A stretch of DNA of 64,000 bases from an uncultured Eubacteriales bacterium. Lineage in GTDB: Bacteria > Bacillota > Clostridia > Christensenellales > Borkfalkiaceae. Of the stretch, positions 46,601-53,665 are shown piece after piece (positions within the stretch are counted from its first letter, which is position 1; the number at the start of each line of letters is the position of its first letter). A program made the position numbers and the translations under genes. The stretch is taken from contig UQHL01000002.1 of NCBI GenBank assembly GCA_900540805.1, forward strand, positions 177,821 to 241,820. The letters run 5' to 3'. A model generated the notes under the pieces. That model was given only the letters and a program-made list of their open reading frames with translations. It made no database searches and was not told the origin of the DNA.

Positions 46601-49402
46601 GCAACTAGAGAACGCCGTATTCTCGATGACCGTCACACTGTTGGGAATACGGATATTCTCGAGCTTGGTGCAAGACGAAAACGCCGAACCGTCAACGATT
46701 ACGACGGGCAAAGGAGCCGCGTCGTCCGCGCCCCGATATGTTTCGGGAATAGTGATGTTTACGTACAGCGAAGAGGAAACAGACTTGTTTCTGACTACCG
46801 AATATCCGCCCGAAACCTTTGTGAAGCTGAGTAACGGCTGCCAGTAAGCTTTTACGACGACGTCGTCGAGCACGCCCCAAACTTCGATACTCTTTCCCGT
46901 TTCGTCGGTGTATCTAAAGCCCTTTCCGTTTTCCTCCGCATACCAGCCCATGAAGACCATGGAGCTGTCCGCAGACGTGGGAACGTCCAACGTATATTCT
47001 CTGCCATACAAGGCTTCGCCAAATTCTTTATCGATCGTATTTCCTTCGCCGCAATCGTAAGTCACCTTGAAGGACATCGGCGTCCAATACGCATAGAGCA
47101 TCATATCGCCCGTTTCCGCAAAGAATTCGTCCGCATACAGCGCGCCGTTAACCGCGCCGGACGGCGTATTATACCATCCGCCGAAATTATATCCCGCACG
47201 CTTGGCTTCGGGGAAGTTTGTGGGATCGCCGACCGCTTTATATACGGGCTCTACGCCGTTGCCCAAACGGCTGTCGAAAGACACTTCATATGCCCTGACG
47301 CTGATCGTCGCCCAGTCAGACCAGCCCTTTTCATCCATGAAACGAACCGAAAGAACGTTTTCGCCGGAGCGCGTAAAGGTGATCGCCGCACTGTTGGAGC
47401 CGTCTTCTACGAACAGAGAAGCGCCGTCGTTGATTTTGACTTCATACATTTTAGCGCCCACGACGTGACGCCACGAAAGCCGACCCTCCGCATAGGAAAG
47501 CGTACTGTAAAGCGCATAGTAACGAATGTCGATATCGTCGCTCCAGGACGAAGTTTCCGCGGCAGAATTTTCCGCAGCATACGCGCGGATAGAGAGACGG
47601 TAATCCTTCGCCGTCGTCCACCCCATGTCCTCATCGACGGAGGAAAGATCGAACGTCGTTTCGGCCGCTTCCGTCATAAACGCCTTGTTGCCGATACGGA
47701 TTTCATATTTTCCCGCGCCTTCAACGGCCGACCAGGTTAAAGTCGTCCCGAGAATTTTGATGTCGGAAGGCGCCGCAAGCGCGGTTTTATTATATGTATA
47801 GGTCGAAGCCTCGGGCGAATTGTACCCCTTCGTTTTGGGATAAACGCTGACCTGTATGCCGCCTTCGGCCGGCGCATACTCCTTTAAGCTGATCTTCGTC
47901 TTGCCGCCGACGTTTATCTCCTCGGTCTTTTCGCCGCATTTGATCGTGACGACATAAGAAGCCGCGGACGGCACCGCTTTCCACGAAAGCGTTTCCGTTT
48001 CCTTGTCGAAAGCAAATTCGGAAACCGCCTCGAGCGTTCTTTCATAAACGAACGTTTCGGAGGTCGAGGACGCATATCCGTCCGCAACCGCAGTGACCGT
48101 AAATTTAATCCCTCCCTCCTGCATCTCACAGTTGGAGAAATTATAATATGTGGAAGTTCCGTTATCGAACAGCGTATGATTGTGCTCCTTATTTCCGCAA
48201 TCGACGGTAATAAGGTATTTTTCCGCGTGGGGAACGGCGTTGAAAATAAGCGCGTCGCCCGACACGTTGAAGCTGGAAACCCGCGCAAGGCCCTTATTGA
48301 TATAATAGACGACCGACGTGTCGGAGTTGTTCGCCGAAACCGACGCGACCGACGTCACGCGCACAACGTAGGTTCCCGCTTTCGCGGAGGAGAAATCGTA
48401 CGCATAACTTGTTGTTTGGCCGATATTCCCGGTTGCAAGCTTCTGTTCGGTGCCGTCTTCCGAGACAAAAGCAAACTCGAACGCATAGGTGGCCGCAGCG
48501 GTATTTGTCCAGCTGATTCCGGTATCCTTTACCGTAATAACGGGCGCGGCAAGCTTGGAACCCGTATTTTTCGGCAACCATTTGGCGTACAGCGTAAGAT
48601 TTTCCTCAAACACCGTGTCCGCGTTACAGGCATAAGAAAGCTTATCGGGATCGTTGTAGGGGCTTACCCACCAACCGCCGAAATCGTAGCCTTCCCGTTG
48701 GGGCGTCGTAACGTTATACAGTTTTCCGCCGATCGTTCGGATAGACGCGACCGACTCCGCGCCCTCGTAATTGAGATCAAAGCCGATCTCATATTCCGTC
48801 TGGCCGGGCACCGTCGGCGTCCAACGCGCATAAATTTTCGTATCCTTCGTAACGGCTTCGGACTCGAAATTGTACAGCTTCTGATATTCCGCATCCGCAT
48901 ACCAGCCGAGGAAAATATATCCTTCACGGACGGGATCGGCAGGCTTTGCAATCGTTTTTCCGTTCATGACGGAAACGTCGGGAAGCGTACCCCCCCCCAC
49001 GCCCGTTTCAAAGGCGACGGAGTACATGACCTTTTTCAAAAATCTGCACTCGGTTTCCTCATATGTAACGGTAAGCGCATTATCGGCAAGCTTTGCATAA
49101 AAAGTTGCAGCTTTGTCCTCACCGTTCTGTTCCGATTTGGGAACGTTGAACGTAACCGTCGAGCCCTCCACGGAATAAGTCCCCACAACGGAGAGCTTCG
49201 TTGTGGTAAAGACCGCCTGATCTCCCTTATTGAGTGAAACCAGATACTCGCCTTCATCGGAATCGTAATAATAGACGCCCGATTCGGGCCCCTCTTGCTT
49301 CTCCGATGGCCGAGGATTGTTGCTGCAAGCTGCCGAAAATACTAAACCCAACGTAAAGAAAAGCATCATCAACAACATACACAACCGCTTTTTTACTTTC
49401 AT
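40607..49402 (-). CDS. Giant BspA-type LRR_5 / InlB-repeat / Fn3-like surface lipoprotein
   Basis: A 2931-residue secreted protein. The signal peptide ends near Cys26 (VFSAAC). In order: a small beta domain (30-125); two Listeria-Bacteroides repeats (about 127-270, REGYIFLGWYAD and REGYDFGGWWVS); four Fn3-like domains (about 275-700); two more Listeria-Bacteroides repeats (about 704-855); and then dozens of BspA-type LRR_5 repeats (AFxxCxxLxxVxLPxxLxxIG) to the C-terminus, with no membrane helix or sortase motif at the end. It is monocistronic with a consensus promoter. A nine-G run (48990-48998, codons 135-138) could switch it by slippage. BspA relatives are adhesins; that is inferred here. 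Confidence 0.9.
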   Translation of the reverse strand: MKVKKRLCMLLMMLFFTLGLVFSAACSNNPRPSEKQEGPESGVYYYDSDEGEYLVSLNKGDQAVFTTTKLSVVGTYSVEGSTVTFNVPKSEQNGEDKAATFYAKLADNALTVTYEETECRFLKKVMYSVAFETGVGGGTLPDVSVMNGKTIAKPADPVREGYIFLGWYADAEYQKLYNFESEAVTKDTKIYARWTPTVPGQTEYEIGFDLNYEGAESVASIRTIGGKLYNVTTPQREGYDFGGWWVSPYNDPDKLSYACNADTVFEENLTLYAKWLPKNTGSKLAAPVITVKDTGISWTNTAAATYAFEFAFVSEDGTEQKLATGNIGQTTSYAYDFSSAKAGTYVVRVTSVASVSANNSDTSVVYYINKGLARVSSFNVSGDALIFNAVPHAEKYLITVDCGNKEHNHTLFDNGTSTYYNFSNCEMQEGGIKFTVTAVADGYASSTSETFVYERTLEAVSEFAFDKETETLSWKAVPSAASYVVTIKCGEKTEEINVGGKTKISLKEYAPAEGGIQVSVYPKTKGYNSPEASTYTYNKTALAAPSDIKILGTTLTWSAVEGAGKYEIRIGNKAFMTEAAETTFDLSSVDEDMGWTTAKDYRLSIRAYAAENSAAETSSWSDDIDIRYYALYSTLSYAEGRLSWRHVVGAKMYEVKINDGASLFVEDGSNSAAITFTRSGENVLSVRFMDEKGWSDWATISVRAYEVSFDSRLGNGVEPVYKAVGDPTNFPEAKRAGYNFGGWYNTPSGAVNGALYADEFFAETGDMMLYAYWTPMSFKVTYDCGEGNTIDKEFGEALYGREYTLDVPTSADSSMVFMGWYAEENGKGFRYTDETGKSIEVWGVLDDVVVKAYWQPLLSFTKVSGGYSVVRNKSVSSSLYVNITIPETYRGADDAAPLPVVIVDGSAFSSCTKLENIRIPNSVTVIENTAFSSCSSLKNVEIYAVAGVVDPVYSSVGGSVIYKNPRTSAVDLFYVPQGMTGDANGAYVVPDGVTNLPNKVFNRNIFTEVIISKGVLSIEESAFYYCGNLKKVTCEAGGTGDLVFRGDTFKSCSALEEITLPARLSEFNPDFFASCSTLQKINLEEGASNTYSSEDGLLFNKTKTELVYCPQGRVGKYEFASTVVSVADKAFYKCKNLEEVVFNGWMQSIGDGAFEGCSALVKITFKGAANNEAVSLRIGEGAFRSCTGLTEVLFEANSRVTDLGVEAFKSCVRLTQISLPASLAVIGANAFESTKLASVTFAENGNLTEIGASAFAELPLAVLKFPASLQTIGESAFYQNQSLTSVEFAADGADLTLGDYAFQECEKIESIIIPENVVGIGEGVFLDCKKLASITVDENNQYFVTDDGVLFDKGYTRLLFYPAGKTGVFETPEQMTSIGAGVFKENEGLTGIKIGKNVTFIGKEAFKDCENFETVEFEEGGTEELVLEEGAFRWCDALKPFTLPNRVKALPAYFVCGNDSLTNFVIPDSVESIGESAFLGVPLENVIIPASVTFIDKGAFASSPSNVTTPMTVVFEEGDKPLEVAGPVKSLDFGVFFFNERLTSVKLPKRLINIADEMFSSCKNLKEITIPSGVTSVGLDPFRNSGIESVVFENSTDPERTVTFADGYYEESGYGPNSIIINHGTFGDLVSLKNVTLPKGTTRIADYMFCGCTSLEQITIPNTITNGTDGYYAVGRAAFKNCTALKTVDFETGGTGQITIGGNGYGKSNPNYTFISSLSNVGAFYGCGALETINFPENLASAKDPKGYDVAAISSAGMIFENCAKLANITVAKGTATDNYYYAENGVLLCYKSGGENILLMCAPGATGKVVVPNTVTKISHLEFEKKYIDESDCRTVRVGFDFCESVTEIEFEAGGVADLVIDGNFSHNTAQYNGAFSNMKSLAKVTLPARLTSLGGNAFAQSSALAEVVFEEDCRLTRIDEYAFYKTGFTEIVLPDSVKTLGGYLFKDSKLETITFPDTLDTLNFTFDGCKTLKTVNLTGDGSGDFKLNGGVVYKILKDDAGTVIGRELAYYSYSKTDTAFEIPADVIKIQAVAFKDNPYLQTLTFENSTAALTADKSNALVIGEAAFQGCTALVSVKIPTRLTTVGRIAFAGCTKLAKVTFEEDCALQTISEGMFHKCTALSSITIPKKISAIDNGAFVASGLQTVTFAADGAKVQLYAEASGYSTSTIPGSSTSAKYGVFGNCTKLETVEFNNRLSGTAIPAYTFYSCGVLSALDKVTINDVGQYAFRDCKKLGDGVIDFSKLTTDTINTYAFYGCTSLTNITLSESVQTIDKYAFSKCTNLSKFVLPSSVQTINGYAFDGCTKLIFVENISDTDEDVDALKNVMYLNSYAFQNCKALTSVDLSGFVGYDASHLGILYSSTFNGCTSLATVTLPSSLIEIGGSAFKGCTNLASLALPETLETIGSSAFESCTSLETITLSSALKKIGSSAFKNCQAITSLTLPESLETIDTSAFEGCANLASINLEKVKYINQKAFKGCESLTFADLTGFVGYTSSTSYAGKLYNETFCNSGLTSFTFDNTDPDMTNVIPARITSFGTKLFSNTKLVRVTFEDSDASLYLSTAFDSCAELVSVNFGTRQMSIPANAFKNCTSLGSISIGTGVSSLGKNAFSGCTNLTEVNIPTDGALKTVAENVFTNMANLQTVSFTGVGGTLTSIANNAFKGTGITEIEIPEGVTSIGKYAFQNCASLTKISLPASLTSIGENAIDGCDKLSSIDVAADNENFSFNDGAFYVETRVDETKVEVTLAMVLPSRPQGPFVVPERVTSISGYAFADTSVSEVRFMNADTKLENYAFANAAKLEKVTLPANLTEISAGAFMNSGLKEIVIPANITDIYASAFSGCSSLTSVTFEGETIKIAKQAFKGCTAIEEIILPAGTVLSDIEVFSGWTETQTIRILLSETEAGATWKTDWNKGCGAIIVWKTEEPQA

Positions 49403-49431
49403 TAATTACTCTCCTTGACCCTTTATTTGCA

Positions 49432-49445
49432 CAACCGCACGGTTG
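49432..49445. promoter_or_regulatory. Palindrome in the leader of the giant lipoprotein gene
   Basis: CAACCG-CA-CGGTTG, perfect 6-bp arms, lies 30 bases before the ATG and about 60 bases after the -10. It could be an operator or a small mRNA hairpin just upstream of the GGAGAG ribosome site. Confidence 0.4.
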
Positions 49446-49508
49446 AACATCGCAATATAACGTTATGAATGATTACACTTTTCATAATAAAATTATATTA
49501 TCTCATTT

Positions 49509-49537
49509 ATTATATATATTTTATAAACATCTGTCAA
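49509..49537 (-). promoter_or_regulatory. Consensus sigma-A promoter of the giant lipoprotein gene
   Basis: TTGACA (complement of 49532-49537), a 17-base spacer and TATAAT (complement of 49509-49514), within a very AT-rich stretch. Confidence 0.92.
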
Positions 49538-50090
49538 ACATAATTTCAGTGATTTAATCCGCATAATTTTTTATACATACTATAAACAAAACTTATAAAA
49601 TAAAAAACCGCTCGTTTTTCGGCTATCGAAAAATAAAATTTTTCCTGTTTTTGTCAATCGAAAAACGAAATACATATTCAAAGACGCCTGAAAACAAAGC
49701 GAATAAATTCTTTTACAATAAATCGTATTTTCTCGGAGGTTTTCGGCATTATTGCCCGATATTTACTAAAAATATGCACTTTGCCGATATTTTTTTCTAC
49801 GGCGGCGGCAGCATTTTCAGTCAAGCATAAAACAATCGTCCCTATCTTTCGTATTATAATCCTGCGTTATCGCCTCGCAGCTTTTCCTCCCACGATAAAC
49901 GGTACTTTTTGCGAGAAAAAGAGCATTTTTCAAGCCGAAATTTCACAAAAGGCCGCCATAAAAACACGTTTCGTCAGCTGCCGTCGCACGGTTTTTTTTC
50001 GCCTTGGCGGATACCCGATTAATTGCCCTTGAGACAGGGCAGGTATGCGTTCATCCTCTCTATACCGTAAAAATACACAGGTCTTTCCCC
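49538..50090. other. AT-rich intergenic region without a recognisable gene
   Basis: About 550 bases separate the giant lipoprotein promoter from the terminator of the sugar operon. An inverted repeat (TCGTTTTTCG at 49612-49621 with CGAAAAACGA at 49659-49668) lies 75-130 bases upstream of the -35 and could bind a regulator. A small stem TGCCCT/AGGGCA is at 50024-50041. Open frames here are short, lack ribosome sites and resemble no protein family. I see no RNA gene. Confidence 0.6.
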
Positions 50091-50092
50091 AA

Positions 50093-50142
50093 TAAAAAAC
50101 ATCTATTGATATCTCCCTTACGGCTCGGGATTTCAATAGATG
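50093..50142 (-). terminator. Terminator of the sugar-utilisation operon
   Basis: On the minus strand CATCTATTGA pairs with TCAATAGATG (complements of 50133-50142 and 50100-50109) around an inner TCCC/GGGA stem, followed by six T and TATTGG. It lies about 85 bases after the PnuC-like stop. Confidence 0.88.
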
Positions 50143-50226
50143 CTTCAAAATTTTTTACGCCTTTGAAAAACATGCGCTTCATGTTTAGAAAATCGGAAAT
50201 TAATTTTTCAATACGTCATTACAAAA

Positions 50227-50871
50227 TTAACCGTCGTTTTTAAGCTTTTTCCAATCGACGATTCCTTTTATGTTGATAACTGAAACAACCGTTTGCATGA
50301 CGGCAAAAGAAAGACCTGTTCCGCTTGAAAAAAATTCCGTCAGCCACATGACGACGTAAAGCGCGGAAGCCGCGAGATTAAACCACCACATTTCCCGATA
50401 ATTGCCAAACATCATTGCGCTTGTAAGCAAGCTGAGCGAGAGAATCACACTGTCCAGAAGGGGCTGAACGTCCCCTGTTTTCCGCAGCAGAAAATATAAC
50501 CCGACGGAGAGCGCCGGACAGAGAACGACTGAAGCTATCCACGCTTTGAAGGATAACCTTTTGATCGCCGCCGCCCGTCCGCTTTTCTTTGAGAGAACAA
50601 AAAACCGATACACCGAGACCGGAAAGAGGAACAGGCCGTGAAAGGCGGCCGTTGCGTAAAACCCCGTGCGCAGTGAAATGACCGCATAGCCGACGGCATA
50701 GATACAGCAGAGGAGATAGCCGCAGCGCCTGCCCTCCGTCAAAAGCAGAAGATAGACGACGGCCAGCGCCGAAAACAAAATATTGTACCATTTGTCTTTG
50801 CCGAAGAGCCCGCACAATATAACCATGAGCGTAAAAGCGGCGTAGAGTAATAAAGTTTTAGCCTTTTTCAT
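50227..50871 (-). CDS. pnuC: PnuC-like (nicotinamide riboside-type) membrane transporter
   Basis: A 214-residue membrane protein with about seven helices. Family-like stretches are ISLRTGFYATAAFHGLFLFP followed by VSVYRFFVL, and near the C-terminus REMWWFNLAASALYVVMWL, which corresponds to the conserved W-rich helix of PnuC. PnuC proteins move nicotinamide riboside or related vitamins by facilitated diffusion; the true substrate here is unknown. It overlaps the upstream hydrolase gene by 14 bases and is the last gene of the operon. No NAD-type riboswitch is present because expression comes from the operon. Confidence 0.8.
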   Translation of the reverse strand: MKKAKTLLLYAAFTLMVILCGLFGKDKWYNILFSALAVVYLLLLTEGRRCGYLLCCIYAVGYAVISLRTGFYATAAFHGLFLFPVSVYRFFVLSKKSGRAAAIKRLSFKAWIASVVLCPALSVGLYFLLRKTGDVQPLLDSVILSLSLLTSAMMFGNYREMWWFNLAASALYVVMWLTEFFSSGTGLSFAVMQTVVSVINIKGIVDWKKLKNDG

Positions 50872-51994
50872 GCGCGGTCATGGTAAAATCGAAGGCGACG
50901 ACGTCGGTACCGTTATGGCCGAGCAGCAACGTAAATTTATCCCCTTCTATATTCTGCGGGACGCCTGTTCCGTGAAAGGAGATCAGGCCGTGATAATGGC
51001 TGCCGAACCTTTTGCCGTCCTTTTCTACGCAGACGGGTTCGCTCCACGACAAAAGATCGGAGGAGGTGCGAAATTCCAAATAATCCGCCACGATGGTCGT
51101 CTTGCAATCGGGAACGATCGGGGAAGAAGCCATCAGATAAGCGTTCAGCTTTTCCGAAAAGACGACCCTCGAATGCCATGAGTTTTTAACGATCGCCGAT
51201 TCCTTTCCCAGATTTCCCGCTTCACAAAAGCTTCCGTTATAATATTTCACGAAATCTCCCATGACGCCGTCCCGCCTCTTTCTCGAACGGGCGATATACG
51301 TATCGCAGGATTTCCAGACGCCGCCCGCCATATCTATACGTACCACGTTATAGAAAAGATAGAGATACTCGCCCTTCGGATCGTCGTACAACGTGAAGTC
51401 GCCGCTGCCCAGCCCGATTACGCCCGCCTTTTGCCCGAGCGCTTTCCCCGCCCCAGGGTTGTACCTTTCGGTAAAACAGACCTCTTCGGCGGAAAGCACC
51501 CAACGGTCAAACGTCCAGCTTTTCCCTTCGTCGTCCGAATGCATCAGCCCGATATGCCTGAAATCCGAATCGAAACGCGGCGTTTCGCAAAGCCCCAGGG
51601 AATCGTAGGCGGTACCCTTGCCGTTCCAGCCCGTTTCGTTATGGAAAAAGCAGAAAAAGCGGTTCGTCTGCGGACAAATATACAATCCGAACGGCCAAAT
51701 GCTGCCGCGGGCCCTGACGCCTTCGGGATAAGGGATTCTGTCAAAGGCATAATCCGCATGCCCCACGCAAAAATTAAGGGAAACGGAATACGCCTCCTTC
51801 ATGTCCGTTAAGTCCTCGCCGCAAAACATTCCGATATGCCCCATATGGGAATGTCCCCCGATCGCCCATAATTTACCCGTTTTGTCGCGGCAGAAGGGCA
51901 CCGTTCCGTCCTGATAGATATCCGCTTTATTCGCAAACGGCGTTTCGTATCCATTGCCTATCAAAAGTTTTTTATCTTTTATCAAATTTTTCAT
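50858..51994 (-). CDS. Asp-box (sialidase-like) beta-propeller hydrolase, specificity unknown
   Basis: A 378-residue cytosolic protein without signal peptide. Regularly spaced beta-strand and Trp/Tyr motifs suggest a beta-propeller. An Asp-box is visible (SDDEGKSWTF, about residue 152), as in sialidases and related glycosidases; FRTSSDLLSWSEPV is a GH43/GH32-like blade motif. The arginine triad of true sialidases is not evident. Its place between GH20 and the PnuC gene in a sugar operon supports action on an imported glycan, but family and linkage cannot be fixed. GGGAAG precedes the ATG. Confidence 0.7.
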   Translation of the reverse strand: MKNLIKDKKLLIGNGYETPFANKADIYQDGTVPFCRDKTGKLWAIGGHSHMGHIGMFCGEDLTDMKEAYSVSLNFCVGHADYAFDRIPYPEGVRARGSIWPFGLYICPQTNRFFCFFHNETGWNGKGTAYDSLGLCETPRFDSDFRHIGLMHSDDEGKSWTFDRWVLSAEEVCFTERYNPGAGKALGQKAGVIGLGSGDFTLYDDPKGEYLYLFYNVVRIDMAGGVWKSCDTYIARSRKRRDGVMGDFVKYYNGSFCEAGNLGKESAIVKNSWHSRVVFSEKLNAYLMASSPIVPDCKTTIVADYLEFRTSSDLLSWSEPVCVEKDGKRFGSHYHGLISFHGTGVPQNIEGDKFTLLLGHNGTDVVAFDFTMTAHEKG

Positions 51995-51999
51995 ATACT

Positions 52000-52025
52000 T
52001 CCCGCCCGCCCCCTTTCGGCGGGAC
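52000..52025. other. GC-rich intercistronic hairpin
   Basis: The gap between the GH20 gene and the Asp-box hydrolase gene holds CCCGCC/GGCGGG-type arms around CCCTTTC. It has no T-tract, and it overlaps the region just before the ribosome site, so it may affect mRNA stability or the relative expression of the two genes. Confidence 0.4.
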
Positions 52026-52026
52026 T

Positions 52027-53646
52027 TCAGATATTATTCGCGGTGGGCAGAACCCCGTAGTAATTATACCCGATCCCGTCTCCCGACATCCCCAGCGGCT
52101 GTAAAATCTCTTCTTCGAGCTCGGGGATACGTTCCTCTTTTCCCGCGAGGTAATTTTCGAGCCGCCTTTTACAGTGGGCGACCCTCTGTTTGACGCCGCC
52201 CAGACGGATATCCTGCACCTCGAAGCCGAACGGCTTTTTTTCAGTCGTCCAAAATTCCTCAAAGGCGTCGTAAAAAATATCCAGCCTGTTCAAAAGCTCG
52301 GCATAATCGGCTTCGGCAAGCCTTTTCAGCGCCGACCTGTCGTTTGCCTTGTACGCCTTCCTCGTCTTTACGCCGAGGTCGAATTTTACCTCCAATACGT
52401 CGCAGAGGGCGCGCAGGCTTTTGAAAAGATATCCCCATTCGCCGTTTTTCTCCCCTTGCTTCAAAAGCTCCGACGTTTTCCGATAGTACCCGGGCGCGGC
52501 TCCCTCGCGGACGCGCGCGTCGAAAATACCGCAGAAAGGATCGGTGAACAGCATGACCTTAGAGGGATCGTCGCAGTCCGGCTGAGCGGCGGACTCGGCA
52601 TATACCGTATCGGGCGCTTCCAAAGCGCAGAACAAATCGTACTCCATGCCGATCTTTTCGCGGAAGATCTCCCGTATGCTTTGCATATCGAAGTTTCCTT
52701 TCGCAAATTCCGCCGCCGCGACCAGCGTGGGCAAGACGCCGAAGGGGGAACATTCGCCGCCGTTATCCCCCCACATCGTAAAATATACCTCGCCGACGCC
52801 TTTATTGCGGCAGGCCCTGACGGCGGCCTCCGTAATCCTCAGGCTGTAACGGTTGTTGGGACAAAAACCCGTCCAGGTCCAGGCGCCGCCCGCAAAGCTG
52901 ACGTTTTTCGTCAATCTGCGGTGCTTTTCTATACATTCCTCATAATGGGCAGCTTCCGTATGATAATAGTCCCAATAGCAAAGCTTCAAATTTTGGGGGA
53001 CGAGCTTTGCCACCCTTTCGGCGTCGTCCTTAGTATGCTCATATACCCCGCCATAGGCGGAGTGCATATACATATCTCCCCATATCTCGCACTTAAAACC
53101 GTATCTCTCCGCAATCTCCAATACTCTGTCGAGATGCTTTTTGATGATGAGCGCCCTGTCCTCCAAACCGTTTTTTTCGAGATACTTTCCCCTGCCCAGC
53201 ATAAAGGCTTCGTCCATGCCGATGTGCACGCTTCTCGACGAAAAGCATTGGGAAAGCGAGAAAAACATATGCTCTATCAGCTTGTAGGTCCGTTCCTCCC
53301 CGACAAAGAGAATATCGTCGATATCTTTAATTTGTCCGTATTCGGCATATCGGAAAATCGCGCCCAAATGGGCCAGCGTCTGAATGCACGGAATCAGCTC
53401 GACGCCGCGTTCCGCCGCATACGCGTCCATTTCCTGCAGCTCCGCTTTGGAATATCTGCCCCTCAGGTATCCGAAATACGGTTCCCCGTCCACCTCGTAC
53501 GTATCTTCGGTGTATAAACGAATCGTGTTATAGCCGAGCGAGGACAGAATATCCGCCATTTTTTTGAACGCGGAAACGTTCATCACGGCGTTTCTCGAAC
53601 AGTCGATCATCACGCCGAATTTATCGAAACAAATTTTTTCTTTCAT
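52027..53646 (-). CDS. GH20 family beta-N-acetylhexosaminidase-like enzyme
   Basis: A 539-residue cytosolic enzyme; no signal peptide. The GH20 catalytic barrel starts at the N-terminus (FGVMIDCSRNAV), without the usual N-terminal GH20b domain. The Asp-Glu catalytic pair is in HIGMDEA (Asp145, Glu146). The conserved TIRLYTEDTYEVDGEPYFGY, aromatic pocket residues in GGAWTWTGFCPNNR, and MWGDNGGE are also present. A helical domain of about 180 residues follows. Such domain-less GH20 enzymes are exo-acting on terminal GlcNAc or GalNAc. Being intracellular, it should act on oligosaccharides taken up by the neighbouring ABC transporter. Confidence 0.88.
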   Translation of the reverse strand: MKEKICFDKFGVMIDCSRNAVMNVSAFKKMADILSSLGYNTIRLYTEDTYEVDGEPYFGYLRGRYSKAELQEMDAYAAERGVELIPCIQTLAHLGAIFRYAEYGQIKDIDDILFVGEERTYKLIEHMFFSLSQCFSSRSVHIGMDEAFMLGRGKYLEKNGLEDRALIIKKHLDRVLEIAERYGFKCEIWGDMYMHSAYGGVYEHTKDDAERVAKLVPQNLKLCYWDYYHTEAAHYEECIEKHRRLTKNVSFAGGAWTWTGFCPNNRYSLRITEAAVRACRNKGVGEVYFTMWGDNGGECSPFGVLPTLVAAAEFAKGNFDMQSIREIFREKIGMEYDLFCALEAPDTVYAESAAQPDCDDPSKVMLFTDPFCGIFDARVREGAAPGYYRKTSELLKQGEKNGEWGYLFKSLRALCDVLEVKFDLGVKTRKAYKANDRSALKRLAEADYAELLNRLDIFYDAFEEFWTTEKKPFGFEVQDIRLGGVKQRVAHCKRRLENYLAGKEERIPELEEEILQPLGMSGDGIGYNYYGVLPTANNI

Positions 53647-53665
53647 CGCGTATTCCTTTCTTTGC

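Noticed and set aside
40607..49402. Sortase anchoring of the giant lipoprotein
   Set aside because: The C-terminus ends in an LRR_5-type segment without LPxTG, hydrophobic helix or basic tail; an N-terminal lipid anchor is the only visible attachment.
49538..50090. Short open frames in the AT-rich gap
   Set aside because: They lack ribosome sites and any recognisable protein pattern.
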